64,000 bases of DNA, from NCBI RefSeq assembly GCF_900119165.1, contig NZ_FPJG01000006.1, forward strand, positions 8,656,001-8,720,000, written 5' to 3'. The translations under genes were made by a program, and so were the position numbers. The notes beneath the pieces were generated by a model. That model did not search any database and was not told the DNA's origin. It saw only the letters and a program-made list of their open reading frames with translations. Position 1 is the first letter of the stretch; each line of letters opens with the position of its first letter. Positions 7,614 through 16,995 of this stretch are shown piece after piece. This DNA comes from Amycolatopsis australiensis. GTDB taxonomy: Bacteria; Actinomycetota; Actinomycetes; Mycobacteriales; Pseudonocardiaceae.

Positions 7614-10600
7614 TCACTTTCGACAGTTGGGGCAGGGGTTGTGCAGGAGCGGAATGCGCTTGTAGGCAACGATACCGATGCCGACCACAGCCCCGATCGC
7701 ACCGACAACAACGCTTCCGGTGCCGGCGCCCGCCGCGCATCCCACCGGCCCCACGACACACGCCACAAGACCGCCTGCTGCACCAATGCCGGCTGCACCT
7801 GCGGTCACCTTGCCGATCGTGTCCAGGTCCCCGATGAAATCGTCGAGGCTGTAGTCCCCGTTCGCGTCGCTGCGGTTGACTGGGTCACCCTGCCCGTAGG
7901 CGTAGGCGTTGTCTTCCTGGCCGGTGGTGTCGGGTTGGGTGAAGCGGTTGTAGGCGGGGTTGTAGTGGCGGTAGCCGGTGAGGTATTCGCTGCTGGCGAG
8001 CTGGTAGCTGCCGAGCCAGCGGAGCCGGTTGGCCGAGCCGGCGGGGCCGGTGATGCTGGTGTTGAACCCGTAGGGGGTGTAGCCGTAGGTGGCCGTCACC
8101 GCGCCGGTGTCGTCGACGAGGGCGAGGACGCTGCCCTGGTAGTCGGTGATGGCGTTGTGGTGTTTGCCCGCGTTGTCGACCAGTCCGGTGAGGGCGCTGC
8201 CGGTGTCGTGGGCGTAGGTGGTGGTCGCGCCGTTGTCCACGGTGCGGGAGATACCCAGGGCTGTGCGGGTGAAAACGTGCGTCGTGCTGCTTGACCCGGT
8301 CTGCTCGGTGATCGTGGCGGGTTGGGTCTGGTCGAGGGTGTCGTAGTTCCCGGTGAATGCGGTCCCGGTGCTGGTGGTGATGGAGGTCAGCTGGTTGGTG
8401 TCGCTGTAGTGGGCGGTGCCGCCGGGGTTGGTGGTGGTGAGGTTGCCGGCGCCGTCGTAGCCGACGGTCGTGTTGCCGATCGAGGTCATCTGGTTGGCGT
8501 CGTTGACGGTGTATGTGTGGCCGTCGCCGGCGGTGATGTTGCCGGCGTTGTCGTAGCTGTAGGTGCGACTGCCGGCCTTGGTGAGGCGGCCGAAGCCGTC
8601 GTAGGTGTTGTCGGCTGTTCCGGTGGCGTCGGTGCGGGACTGGAGCTGGCCGGTGTCGGTGCCGTCGGGGCGGGTGTAGCGGTAGGTGGTCGACAGCAGC
8701 GTCGTGCCGGCCGGGTTCTTGACCGTGATGCCGGTCTGGCGTCCGGACTTGTCGAGGGCGATGGTCTCGGTGCTGCCGCCGGGCAGGGTCGCCGAGGTGC
8801 GGTGGTCGGCGTCGTCGTAGCCGTAGGTCGTGGTCTTGGTGGTTTGGTCCTTGACCGAGGTGAGGCGGTTGGCGGCGTCGTAGCCGTAGTAGATCCAGCC
8901 GGTGGGGTCGTCGATGGCGGTGAGGTTGCCGGCGCGGTCGTAGTGGTAGGTCGCGGTACCGGTGGTGGTGGCTGCGGTGCGCACGACGCGGGTCAGGAGG
9001 CGCCGTTCGTAGCTGTTGGTGAGCGTGGCCCCGGCGTACTGCGCGATGGTGCGGTTGCCGGTTTTGTCGTAGGTGTAGGCGGCCAGTCCGGTGCCATCGG
9101 CTTTGGCGACGGAGACGACCCGGTCGAGTTTGTCGTAGCCGTAGACCAGCTTGACGCCGTTGCCGTCGGTCACGCTCGTGACCCGTGAGAGCGAGTCGTA
9201 GGTGTAAACGGTTGGCTTCAGCGGCAGCGGCGGGGTCACGGTGGTGAGGTTCCCGGCGGGGTCGTAGCCGTAGCTGGTGGCGTGGTTGTTGCCGTCGGTG
9301 GCCTTGGTGACCAGGCCGTTGGTGTAGTCGTACTTGGCGACGTCGGCGTTGAGGGCGGCGGAGTGCACGGTGGTGACGTTGCCGGCCGAGTCGTAGCTGC
9401 TGGTGACCGTGTGGCCGGAGAAGTCGGCGATCTGGGTGGGCAGGTGCGGGTGGGCGGTGTCGGTGTAGCCGGCGCTCATCGTCGCGCCGGTCGGGAGTTT
9501 CCCGCCCTTGAGGTTGTTGAGCGGGTCGTAGTCGTAGGTGACGGAGTTGTTCAGCGAGTCGGTCAGCGACGCGACGTCACCGTGGGCGGACCAGGCCTGG
9601 TCGCGTTCGTGGTTGAGGGCGTCGACGGCCTTGGTCTGCCGGAAGCTGCCGTCGAAGGTGTAGGTGGTGTCGTGGCTGTTGGGGTCGGTCACCGTTGTGG
9701 TGTGCGTGTTGGTGCCGGCGTCGTAGTTGTAGGCGTACTTGGTGGTGCTGGCGACGCCGTCGTAGTTGGGTTCGTCCACCTGGGTGATCCCGCCGCCGTC
9801 GTTGTAGGTCAGCTTGTAGACCCGGCCGAGCGTGGTGGTCAGGGTGGTGATGCGGTTGTCGGCGTCCAGGCCGAAGATCGTCTTGTCTCCGGCGCGGTTG
9901 GTGATCGTCATGGTCTTGCTGGTGGAATCCCAGCTGTAGGCGGCGGCGGTCTGCCCGGTCGGGTCGGTCACCGACTGCAGCGACCCGTTGCTGTCGCGGT
10001 TGAGGGTGGTGACCCGGTTCTGGGTGTCGGTGATCGAGGCCAGCGACCGGTCGGGGTTGTAGCGGTAGGTGATGGTGTGGCCGTTGCGGTCGGCCTGGGA
10101 GGACATCTGCCCGTCGGCGGTGAACGACTGCACCTGGCCCGAATCATCCTGGGTCAGGTGGTAGGAGCCGTCGTTCAGCTTCGTCAGCGTCGCGTGCGAG
10201 CCGGAGGGTGTGGTGTAGCTGCCGTCGTCGTTCTTGGTGTATTCCGAGCAGTACCCGGTCGCGTCGCGGACGATGACCTCGTACATCATCACCTGGAGGC
10301 CGACGCCTCTGCCGGCGGAAACGGTCCAGTGTCCGCCCAGGTCCCAGCCCCACTGGTCTTCACTGTTGTAGGTCACGTCGAGGGACATGTCCAGGCCGGT
10401 GCCCTTGATGGTTAGCTCGCGGTCGGTGAGGACGGCGTTGCCATCAGCCCGGTTGACCAGCAGTTCCATGCGGTCGGAAATCGGGTAGCGGTCCATCGGG
10501 AACCACGACTGGGTCCCCACCGGGCCGCCCATCGCGCACGTCTCGACCCGGGGCGACTGCGATTTCGGCACCGGGGCTGCGGATCTCGCCGGGATCTGGT

Positions 10601-10787
10601 CGGCGAGCAGACCGATCGGGGTGCGGTTGACCTTCGCCGGCGGGGCCCACGACGCCGGCAGTGGCACCCCTTTCTGCGCCGTTTCGGGGGCCGCGGATGC
10701 AGCGGCAGGAATCGCGGCGATCAGGACGACGGCTGAGGTCACCGTGATTGTGCGCAGCACACAGTGCTGCAACGACTTACGTCGCAT
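7614..10787 (-). CDS. Secreted RHS/YD-repeat protein with short hydrophobic C-terminal tip
   Basis: I set the start at ATG 10787, which gives 1057 residues and places GGGGAGA upstream; the open frame continues to 10961 without good start context. Residues 1-36 form a signal peptide (basic start, hydrophobic core, AAASAA cleavage region). A DUF6531-like segment follows, then a long array of YD repeats and the RHS-associated core (GYTPYGFNTSITGP, YLTGYRHYNPAYNRFTQPD, DPVNRSDANGD). The tip after the core is only about 75 residues, rich in Gly, Ala and Val with two hydrophobic stretches, and ends in CPNCRK. The protein is probably exported and its shell carries a variable toxin-like tip. The tip could act on membranes or be truncated. 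Confidence 0.8.
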   Translation of the reverse strand: MRRKSLQHCVLRTITVTSAVVLIAAIPAAASAAPETAQKGVPLPASWAPPAKVNRTPIGLLADQIPARSAAPVPKSQSPRVETCAMGGPVGTQSWFPMDRYPISDRMELLVNRADGNAVLTDRELTIKGTGLDMSLDVTYNSEDQWGWDLGGHWTVSAGRGVGLQVMMYEVIVRDATGYCSEYTKNDDGSYTTPSGSHATLTKLNDGSYHLTQDDSGQVQSFTADGQMSSQADRNGHTITYRYNPDRSLASITDTQNRVTTLNRDSNGSLQSVTDPTGQTAAAYSWDSTSKTMTITNRAGDKTIFGLDADNRITTLTTTLGRVYKLTYNDGGGITQVDEPNYDGVASTTKYAYNYDAGTNTHTTTVTDPNSHDTTYTFDGSFRQTKAVDALNHERDQAWSAHGDVASLTDSLNNSVTYDYDPLNNLKGGKLPTGATMSAGYTDTAHPHLPTQIADFSGHTVTSSYDSAGNVTTVHSAALNADVAKYDYTNGLVTKATDGNNHATSYGYDPAGNLTTVTPPLPLKPTVYTYDSLSRVTSVTDGNGVKLVYGYDKLDRVVSVAKADGTGLAAYTYDKTGNRTIAQYAGATLTNSYERRLLTRVVRTAATTTGTATYHYDRAGNLTAIDDPTGWIYYGYDAANRLTSVKDQTTKTTTYGYDDADHRTSATLPGGSTETIALDKSGRQTGITVKNPAGTTLLSTTYRYTRPDGTDTGQLQSRTDATGTADNTYDGFGRLTKAGSRTYSYDNAGNITAGDGHTYTVNDANQMTSIGNTTVGYDGAGNLTTTNPGGTAHYSDTNQLTSITTSTGTAFTGNYDTLDQTQPATITEQTGSSSTTHVFTRTALGISRTVDNGATTTYAHDTGSALTGLVDNAGKHHNAITDYQGSVLALVDDTGAVTATYGYTPYGFNTSITGPAGSANRLRWLGSYQLASSEYLTGYRHYNPAYNRFTQPDTTGQEDNAYAYGQGDPVNRSDANGDYSLDDFIGDLDTIGKVTAGAAGIGAAGGLVACVVGPVGCAAGAGTGSVVVGAIGAVVGIGIVAYKRIPLLHNPCPNCRK

Positions 10788-11642
10788 GAAAAGGCATCTC
10801 CCCTCGGAGCCTGTCGGCTCCACCCAATGGTGTCTGCGGATCAGGGCGGCCATACGAGCCACCCGCGGCAGTTCGCGGTGTTGACCGTTCAGCGGGCAGC
10901 GACTGCCGATTTCTGGTATCTGAGGCAAGCGGCCGAGGACCGCGGCGGAAGTGCCAGCCACACCTCGGGACCTGAGAGTGGGCCACAGGGCGCGTCGACA
11001 CGAGCACGCACCACAACGGACATTACGCGTCGCGCGCCGCAGCGGAACAGGTCCGTTTGGAGGGACATGTCACCGTGGTGGTTCTACGCGAGGTGGTTCA
11101 GATGTTCGATGTCCACTCGTTTGGCCGATACCCCGTACGGCTTGATCGCTTAAGCTGCTTGGGCTCGGCTCTCGAACGACGTGGGAGCAGCACCCAGGGG
11201 AGGGGTTCAATGAGCGCGCTTGCCGGCCGGGTGGCCGTGGCGGCTGGGGGTCTGACCGGGCCGGGAAACCTGTCGAGGTGGTCGGCGCGGCGAATGTGCT
11301 CGTCGGCAAGGATCCGGGCCTCACGAACGCTCCGCGGCGGAAGTCCGTGCGTGCCGGGGTATCCAGGGCCCGTGCCGTCTCTTGCGTGTGTCATGGAGAC
11401 GTAGGTCGACGCGATCCACTGTTGTTCCTGGAGTAAAACCGCAGCGCTGCGACGTGCCGCGACCCGATCGGTGCCGGCCGTTGGCACTACGAGTGTCCAG
11501 CGATCACCCGCTCTTCGTGTCAATTCCGTTCTGAAACTCGGCCGCGACGCTGCTTTCACCTGGCCTGTCCGGAACGTCCAGTTGAGCAGGCAGCCGGACG
11601 ACCCGCAGGCGTACCACAACTGCATCAGTTCCAGGAGTGGTC
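10788..11642. other. Intergenic region upstream of the RHS gene
   Basis: Open frames on both strands (for example 11098-11625 minus) lack recognisable domains and start signals. The region should contain the RHS promoter on the minus strand and that of the 11643 gene on the plus strand, but no convincing hexamers were identified. Confidence 0.4.
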
Positions 11643-12725
11643 ATGACCACGAATCGCCCGAAGAGCAGACGCCACGAGGGGCAGTGGCTCGCTCTCGACG
11701 AAGACAGCCTGCTCTACTCGATCGGAGATGTTCTTTACACCGGAGTTTCCCTCAACAACGCCGACATCGTCGCCAGGAAGGTCGTCGCGCCGCTGATCGA
11801 AAGTGCTCGAAAGAGCTGCTCCGAGCAACGCGCGACGGTGCACTTCGGCGGCGACCTCTTCGATGTCCGGGTCAAACCGGCGCTGGGAGGCCGTGATGGT
11901 TCGCTGGTCGCTCTGCAAGCGTGCTACGTCCCCGTCGGAGAGCGCTTCCCGACTAGGCCACTGCTCGCGGTATGGGAATGGGAGGAGCCGTCGCTCAACA
12001 GCGGTGAGCTGCTGCCCCGGCATTGGTGGGGCGAAGAGGCGCCGCGGTTTTACGGTGTCGAGGCGCCGAACGCCGACTGGCACGGTGGAACAACCGGCCG
12101 TGATCCCTACCGGTTCCTGGACAACGTCCTGACTGGAGACTCCCGGCTGGCCATCACCGCATTCATGCAAGACTTACACGACGCGGAGATCGACAAGCCA
12201 CTGATCATGTTCATGGAACAGTGGCACGTCGCCACGCGGGCGCGGCGGGGCATCCGAGCGGTCGGACGCAGGAAATCGAGCCGCTATTACGCCGGCTTCG
12301 CGGCGAACGTCAGCCTGGGCCGGGTGAACCAGGCGATGTCCGGTCCGCTGATGCGCCAGATCGGAGCCTTGGCGGCGATCGTCACCGACCCGCTCATCGT
12401 GGTGGACGCGGTGCACGAGTCGGTTGTCGTCACGAGCGACGACTTCACGCGCCTCGACGTTCCGGTGCCGGCGAACAGCAGTCTTCGGGCCATGGTCCAC
12501 ATGGACCACATCGAAGACGTGCTGGACCTCATCCGGTACTCTGCGAATCACCCCGGTAAGCGCAGCCTGCCGGTACGCGGGTCCCTCAAAACCCGCTCAG
12601 GTGGTCGGCTCGACGTCCTCGTTCATGCCGTCGGAACGAACAACAAAGCGAGAACCAAGACGAAATTCGTCATGTGCCGGCTCGAGGCGGCCCGAACTGA
12701 AGCCGACAACCGGACGTCGGCATGA
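11643..12725 (+). CDS. Hypothetical protein with PAS-like C-terminal half
   Basis: The start at ATG 11643 is supported by AGGAG five bases upstream; a GTG at 11637 overlaps that site and is less likely. The 360-residue soluble protein has an N-terminal alpha/beta part with a Trp-rich segment (LLAVWEWEEPSLNSG, PRHWWGEEAPRFYG) and a C-terminal part whose pattern (AIVTDPLIVVDAVHESVVVTSDDF, later LKTRSGGRLDVLVHAVG) is reminiscent of a PAS sensor fold. No output domain is visible. It may be a ligand-responsive regulator, but no family is securely recognised. Confidence 0.55.
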   Translation: MTTNRPKSRRHEGQWLALDEDSLLYSIGDVLYTGVSLNNADIVARKVVAPLIESARKSCSEQRATVHFGGDLFDVRVKPALGGRDGSLVALQACYVPVGERFPTRPLLAVWEWEEPSLNSGELLPRHWWGEEAPRFYGVEAPNADWHGGTTGRDPYRFLDNVLTGDSRLAITAFMQDLHDAEIDKPLIMFMEQWHVATRARRGIRAVGRRKSSRYYAGFAANVSLGRVNQAMSGPLMRQIGALAAIVTDPLIVVDAVHESVVVTSDDFTRLDVPVPANSSLRAMVHMDHIEDVLDLIRYSANHPGKRSLPVRGSLKTRSGGRLDVLVHAVGTNNKARTKTKFVMCRLEAARTEADNRTSA

Positions 12726-12850
12726 GCATGCAGCCCCATAGAGGCCCGGTCAGCGGCATAGACAGATGTTCTGCGTGTCGGTGCTCGACGAAGGAATGTC
12801 CTCCTGATGCGCTGTCGGGCTTGGTGTCCCATCGCAGGAGGAGGACGTTT

Positions 12851-13530
12851 ATGGGTAACAGTAGTGGGATCTCCCGGGGCGATCGCAATCGCAACGTCCG
12901 GCTGGCCCGGCTCCGCGCGCTGGTCCCCGCCCAGAACGCGATCGTGGGCATCGACCTCGCTGATGCCAAGCAGATGGTCGTCGTCACCGATCACGACTCG
13001 AAAGTGCTGGCACGTAAAACTTTCCGCTGCCGCGCTTGGGATCTTGGGACTGCGCTGGACTGGGCCGCCCGGCGAGCGAGCGAAGCCGACTTTTCCGCGG
13101 TCACGGTGGCCTGCGAGCCGACCGGACATCGGTGGCGGGTGCTGGGCCAGCTCGCCGCCGACCCGGGGCATGCTGTTCGTCTGTGTCCAACCGGCGATGA
13201 CCTCGTGGTCCCGGCGCGCCGAAGGACCTCACCCACGACAAGACCGACGAGAAAGGCGCGGTGCTGATCGCCCGGCTGACCGCGCAGCTTCGCTGCTATA
13301 TCCCCGAACCTGTCGACGAGGTCTGGGGCAGGCTGCGTCACCTCGGCGCCCGCCGCGAGCAGCTGATCGTCGAGGTGACCAGTCAGATCCAGCAGATCCG
13401 TGCCCTGCTCGAATGTGTCTGGCCCGCCGCCCTGGACACCGCCCGTCAACCCTTCCGGTCCCGCACCTGGGCGGCAGCCCTGGGCGTGATCTGCGGCCGA
13501 GACCACGGCGACCGCCTGGCGCGCGTAAAC
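12851..13530 (+). pseudogene. IS110-family transposase, frameshifted twice and truncated
   Basis: The gene begins at ATG 12851 after AGGAGGAGG. The N-terminus shows the IS110 DEDD signature (GIDLADAK, then ACEPTGHRW). The frame changes near 13160 (continuing VCVQPAMTSWSRRAEG) and again near 13225 (continuing DLTHDKTDEKGAVLIARL), then follows the family through LECVWPAALDTARQPFRSRTW. Similarity ends near GRDHGDRL at about 13530, so the C-terminal Tnp_IS110 domain with the catalytic Ser is missing. It is an inactive remnant between the two IS5 copies. Confidence 0.8.
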
Positions 13531-13672
13531 GTGGGCGTCCAGGCGGCCAACCTCCGCAGTCAGGTCCACGTCGCCTCGGCGGATCGTGGGCCCGAAACGT
13601 GCAAGTTGCCGACAGCGACTACTGGCCGTGATCATTGGTGTAGTCGGCAGGCCCGCAGCGCCGGGGGTATGG

Positions 13673-14044
13673 ATGATCGATTCTGATCTGCTCCGGACGG
13701 TAAGTCCAGGAGTGTTCGCGTTGTTGGGTACAACGTTGGGGGTATTCGGGTCCTCGGGGATCCAACGCCGTACTGCCCGTCTGGAGCGCGAGAAACTTAA
13801 CCACGCGGTGCCTGGCCGGGTAAACGCGCTCAGTGTTGCCGTCTTCAGAGAGTTTCTCGCAGCTTGCAAGGAAGTCGAGCGGCTCGGTGAGCAGCGAGAG
13901 GCTGGCGACCGGCTCGACAGCGAACAGGTCCGCGTGAGGACGTCCGCGATGTGGCTGCGATGGGAGGAGGTCGTTGTCTTCTGCGACTCTGCCGTTGAGA
14001 AGCCTGGTCGAGAATTCGTGAACGCTTTACAACAGGTTGCTTGA
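13673..14044 (+). CDS. Small membrane-anchored hypothetical protein
   Basis: From ATG 13673 the frame encodes about 123 residues. A single hydrophobic helix (residues about 10-27) is followed by a basic helix (RRTARLEREKLNH) and a charged helical region. The pattern resembles small actinobacterial proteins with one membrane anchor and a cytoplasmic coiled region. No RBS is obvious. It ends about 200 bases before IS copy 2, and the original gene may have been longer. Confidence 0.4.
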   Translation: MIDSDLLRTVSPGVFALLGTTLGVFGSSGIQRRTARLEREKLNHAVPGRVNALSVAVFREFLAACKEVERLGEQREAGDRLDSEQVRVRTSAMWLRWEEVVVFCDSAVEKPGREFVNALQQVA

Positions 14045-14240
14045 CATGCACCCGAGGAGGAATCCGTCACCGCGTACCTCCGGCCCCGGCGGCGGGACCT
14101 CTTTGAGATCGCCGGCCCAATCTTCAAGGAGCTGACGCCCGGAAGATCGGGGCGTTGATCGCCCGATCTCCTCTTGGTGACATGAGAGCGTGGCGCACGT
14201 CTGCGACGGCATGTCTGTCGCGTGAACGTAAATGGCACTT

Positions 14241-15204
14241 GGGCGTGTTTCCTGGATCTTGATCTAGGGATTCGGTAGATCGTGTTGGGTGTTTGACCGG
14301 CATGACTTGCGTGATGAGGAATGGGAGCGGCTGCGGTCGTTGCTGCCGGCGGATCCGGGCCGGGGTGGCCGCTGGGCTGATCACCGGGCCACGATCAACG
14401 GGGTGTTGTGGCGGGCCCGCACCGGGTGCCCGTGGCGGGACATGCCCGCCGAGTACGGAAACTGGGTGACGATCTACAAGCGGCATAACCGGTGGTCGCA
14501 GGATGGGACGTGGGCGGCGGTCCTGGACCGGTTGCGGGCCGGGTGCGACGAGGCCGAAGGGAGCGACTGGACGGTCGGCGCGGACTCCACGGTGATCCGC
14601 GCGCACCAGCATGCTGCCGGAGCTCGCCACGACGAGGCCGCCGGCGCTGACACAGGGGGCCGGTTCGAATGACACGAAAGCCGGGGCCGGTCGTCAGGCC
14701 CTGGGGCGTTCGCGCGGTGGGCTGTCCACCAAGATTCATCTGGTCGCCGACCGGCGTTGCCGGCCGATTGCCCGGTTGACCAGTCCAGGCCAGCATGGTG
14801 ACTCGCCGCGGTTCGTGCCGTTGTTGCAGCAGATCCGGATCCGGCGTCGCGGCCTGGGCCGTTCCCGGGTCCGGCCTGCGCGGGTGATGGCGGACAAGGC
14901 CTACTCCTCCAAGGCCAACCGCGCCTACCTGCGCGAGCGCGGGATCAAGGCAGTCATTCCGGTCAAGGAAGACCAGAAGCCAACCGCCGCAAGCGCGGCT
15001 CGGCCGGTGGCCGGCCACCGGCCTTCGACACCGAGCGCTACAAGGACCGCAACACCGTCGAGCGTGCCTTCAACAAGCTCAAAGCGTTTCGGGCGGTTGC
15101 CACCAGATACGACAAGCTCGACATCATCTACCAGGGCACCATCGACATCGCCTCGATCAAGATCTGGCTCCGCGACCCCGTCCTTTGATCCAAGAAACAC
15201 GCCC
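14241..15204 (+). mobile_element. IS5-family insertion sequence, copy 2 (964 bp)
   Basis: This element has the same length, termini and internal sequence as the copy at 5927-6890, in the opposite orientation. The left end begins GGGCGTGTTTCCTGGATC and the right end closes with the inverted GGGCGTGTTTCTTGGATC. Flanking bases are GCACTT on the left and TAGG on the right, mirroring copy 1. Near-identity implies recent duplication or gene conversion. Confidence 0.85.
14289..15188 (+). pseudogene. IS5-family DDE transposase of copy 2, split over three frames
   Basis: Frame A (GTG 14289 to 14672) encodes the N-terminus and first catalytic Asp. Frame B overlaps from about 14611 and carries the second Asp. 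A further shift near 14975 leads to the third frame with the catalytic Glu and ends at TGA near 15188. The A/B overlap contains a run of five Gs, a plausible recoding site. The later break has the appearance of a one-base deletion (AAGCC where AAGGCC would keep frame) and is shared with copy 1. The element may depend on recoding or on a transposase supplied in trans. Confidence 0.75.
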
Positions 15205-15357
15205 TAGGTCGTGGCACCGTCCAGGTAGCCTTGGATCAGCGCTTGTATCTGGGCCACGTCGAGTTGCCGTGCACGACCCTGTTTTGGCCGGTCGACGGGC
15301 AGGCCTGCGCGGCAGCAGCATGCGGCCACCGATCGACAGGCCGAGACAAGCAGAAGT

Positions 15358-15897
15358 TTAGCTCGTCAGCAGATCGAAATGAAATCCGATCAGGAAAAGT
15401 AAAAATGCCAACCATCTGACGGGATGCCATGTTCGCTCACCTTTAAGTAGATATATCAATGCTGGTGCAATTAAGAGAATCACAAGCATGGTCTGCCGAG
15501 TGAGTAAATTAAGTAAATTGATTAGTATCACAATGACGCCAAGCACGATCGTCGTGACAGTGATTATCTGAGAGTTGAGAGCCGTCGCAAGGGCGGCCAT
15601 CATGCTCACTTCTGCAACTATCCAAACTGTTCGCGCGAAGTTATCGACAAAGGAAACGAATCGACGGATTTCCCAGTCTAGGAGGCCCTCAAAAGCGATT
15701 GTTGCGGCACGTACGTACTGCTGTATGCGGTCCTGCCCTGCCAGGTCGAGTAGGACTGTCAAGCCGCCTGCAAACTCCAGCAACTTTCCGATCCTTGCCC
15801 ATGTGACGGTTGACAGTTGCATGAAGACCGTGCTGTCATCGAGTTTTTTACCAGACCACCACACTTGCCAGGCTTCCCAGTAGCTGATCCAGTGCAT
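15358..15897 (-). CDS. AT-richer membrane protein of 179 residues
   Basis: The ATG at 15897 is preceded on the minus strand by a strong GGAGGAGG. The N-terminal third is soluble and Trp-rich; the C-terminal half has about three transmembrane helices (including TTIVLGVIVILINLLNLL and MLVILLIAPALIYLL). Base composition is clearly more AT-rich than the neighbours, with Ile codons uncommon for this genome, which suggests foreign origin. It sits about 150 bases from IS copy 2. No family is recognised. Confidence 0.6.
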   Translation of the reverse strand: MHWISYWEAWQVWWSGKKLDDSTVFMQLSTVTWARIGKLLEFAGGLTVLLDLAGQDRIQQYVRAATIAFEGLLDWEIRRFVSFVDNFARTVWIVAEVSMMAALATALNSQIITVTTIVLGVIVILINLLNLLTRQTMLVILLIAPALIYLLKGERTWHPVRWLAFLLFLIGFHFDLLTS

Positions 15898-16329
15898 GGG
15901 CGAACCTCCTCCTTCCTGGGAGGTCGCAGTTCGCTCGGTCTCGTTACGGAGCCTTCTGACGGCGGCAGGTTGTCCGCAGTCCGCTCAACTTGTGACGAGG
16001 GCGGCCATGGGCCGATCGCAGCCGGTCGACAGTGCCATCGAATGCTCAATTACACCAGCAGAGATCTGGGGAACGGGACCTTCGGGCGGTTATTGGTGTA
16101 GCTTATCCACGCTGGCCGCCGGACGCGCAGTTCAGCCTGTCCCGTTCGCCTTCCTCGGCGGTCTCAATCGCCTGCTTTCCGGTGACGCCGCACCGGTTCC
16201 CGGGTACGCCTCCAACCAACCCGCCGAAGTCTTGCCGTGATCACGCAGACCCGCTCCCTTCCATGAACCTGAGCACCCTGACCATCCCCAAGTCGGTTGC
16301 GCCAACTTCGGCATCCAGCCCGCCGATGG
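15898..16329. other. Gene-poor region
   Basis: No supported gene was found apart from the transposase-like debris that begins just downstream. Plus-strand frames here have no domain or start signal. Confidence 0.4.
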
Positions 16330-16480
16330 TTGCGCCCTAACTCCGCGCCGCCCTTGGCAGGAATTGGCGGACAAGGCATAGGCGGTGATCTCGCCCCGAG
16401 TCGCGTGGTCGGGGCGGAGCATCCCTCGCTCGTGGGCCCGCTTCCGACATGACCGTATTCGCTGCGGCCGGCCATCTGAG
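16330..16480 (-). pseudogene. Degenerate IS5/IS4-type transposase fragment
   Basis: A minus-strand frame contains a segment (RPDHATRGEITAYALSANS, followed by QGRRGVR) that aligns with the second-Asp region of IS5-type transposases (pattern RPDHVxADKAYSSxANRxxLRRRGI). The flanking sequence has lost similarity. This is probably a very old transposase remnant, unrelated to the two intact-looking IS5 copies. Confidence 0.4.
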
Positions 16481-16719
16481 GGCGGCTGCCCGTTGATCGC
16501 CTCATGGACTGGTGCAACCGTGGCGGAGATCGGTCGGCTGCCACTGCACCGATTGGTCATAGACCGACTCCGACACGGCACGCCTCGGTATCACTACGAC
16601 TCCGAGGTTGACAGTGCTCGAGCCTCTAGTCCGTGACCTGGACTCACTGTCGTGCTGTAACGCATCGCTCGTGCGATGCGACCTTGTGGATTGCCTGATA
16701 GGTGAACGATTGAGGGCGG

Positions 16720-16995
16720 ATGAATATCACTGAATTCGCGGATCTGTACATCGGCACCGACGGTGCCGCAGAGGGCGTCGGACCAGAGACCCGAACGTTC
16801 GCTCGGGCTCTCCGCATTGAGCCGGATCGCGCCGAACTCATGCTCGCCGCCATGCTCTGGACGCGCACTGACCCAGGACCGGGTGGCCAACGGTTGCCCT
16901 TCACGCGTCGTGATCCGCTCACGCGTCGTGATCTGCGACGACGGGGCTTCCTGGCGCCGCCTGAGCGTATGGGCTGCCCCTGCGCGATCAACTGA
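16720..16995 (+). CDS. Small hypothetical protein preceding the trypsin-like gene
   Basis: The ATG at 16720 opens a 91-residue frame whose stop overlaps the next start (TGATG at 16993-16997). The N-terminal 50 residues look like a genuine helical domain (FADLYIG, TRTFARALRIEP, AELMLAAMLW). The C-terminal part contains an 18-bp tandem duplication (TCACGCGTCGTGATC at 16901 and 16919) producing the peptide repeat TRRDPL/TRRDLR and may be out of its original frame. It might be the N-terminal domain of an ancestral fused protein with the next gene. Confidence 0.45.
   Translation: MNITEFADLYIGTDGAAEGVGPETRTFARALRIEPDRAELMLAAMLWTRTDPGPGGQRLPFTRRDPLTRRDLRRRGFLAPPERMGCPCAIN
16901..16933. repeat. 18-bp tandem duplication
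   Basis: The sequence TCACGCGTCGTGATC occurs at 16901-16915 and again at 16919-16933. The unit contains the inverted repeat CACG-CGT-CGTG. It adds six codons to the small gene it lies in. Confidence 0.8.

Noticed and set aside
8322..10415. Plus-strand Val/Gly-rich frames opposite the RHS gene
   Set aside because: The repetitive V-G composition is the complement of YD repeats, not a protein.
12991..14238. Minus-strand frame of 415 codons across the IS110 relic
   Set aside because: It overlaps the transposase relic and a plus-strand gene and contains no domain.
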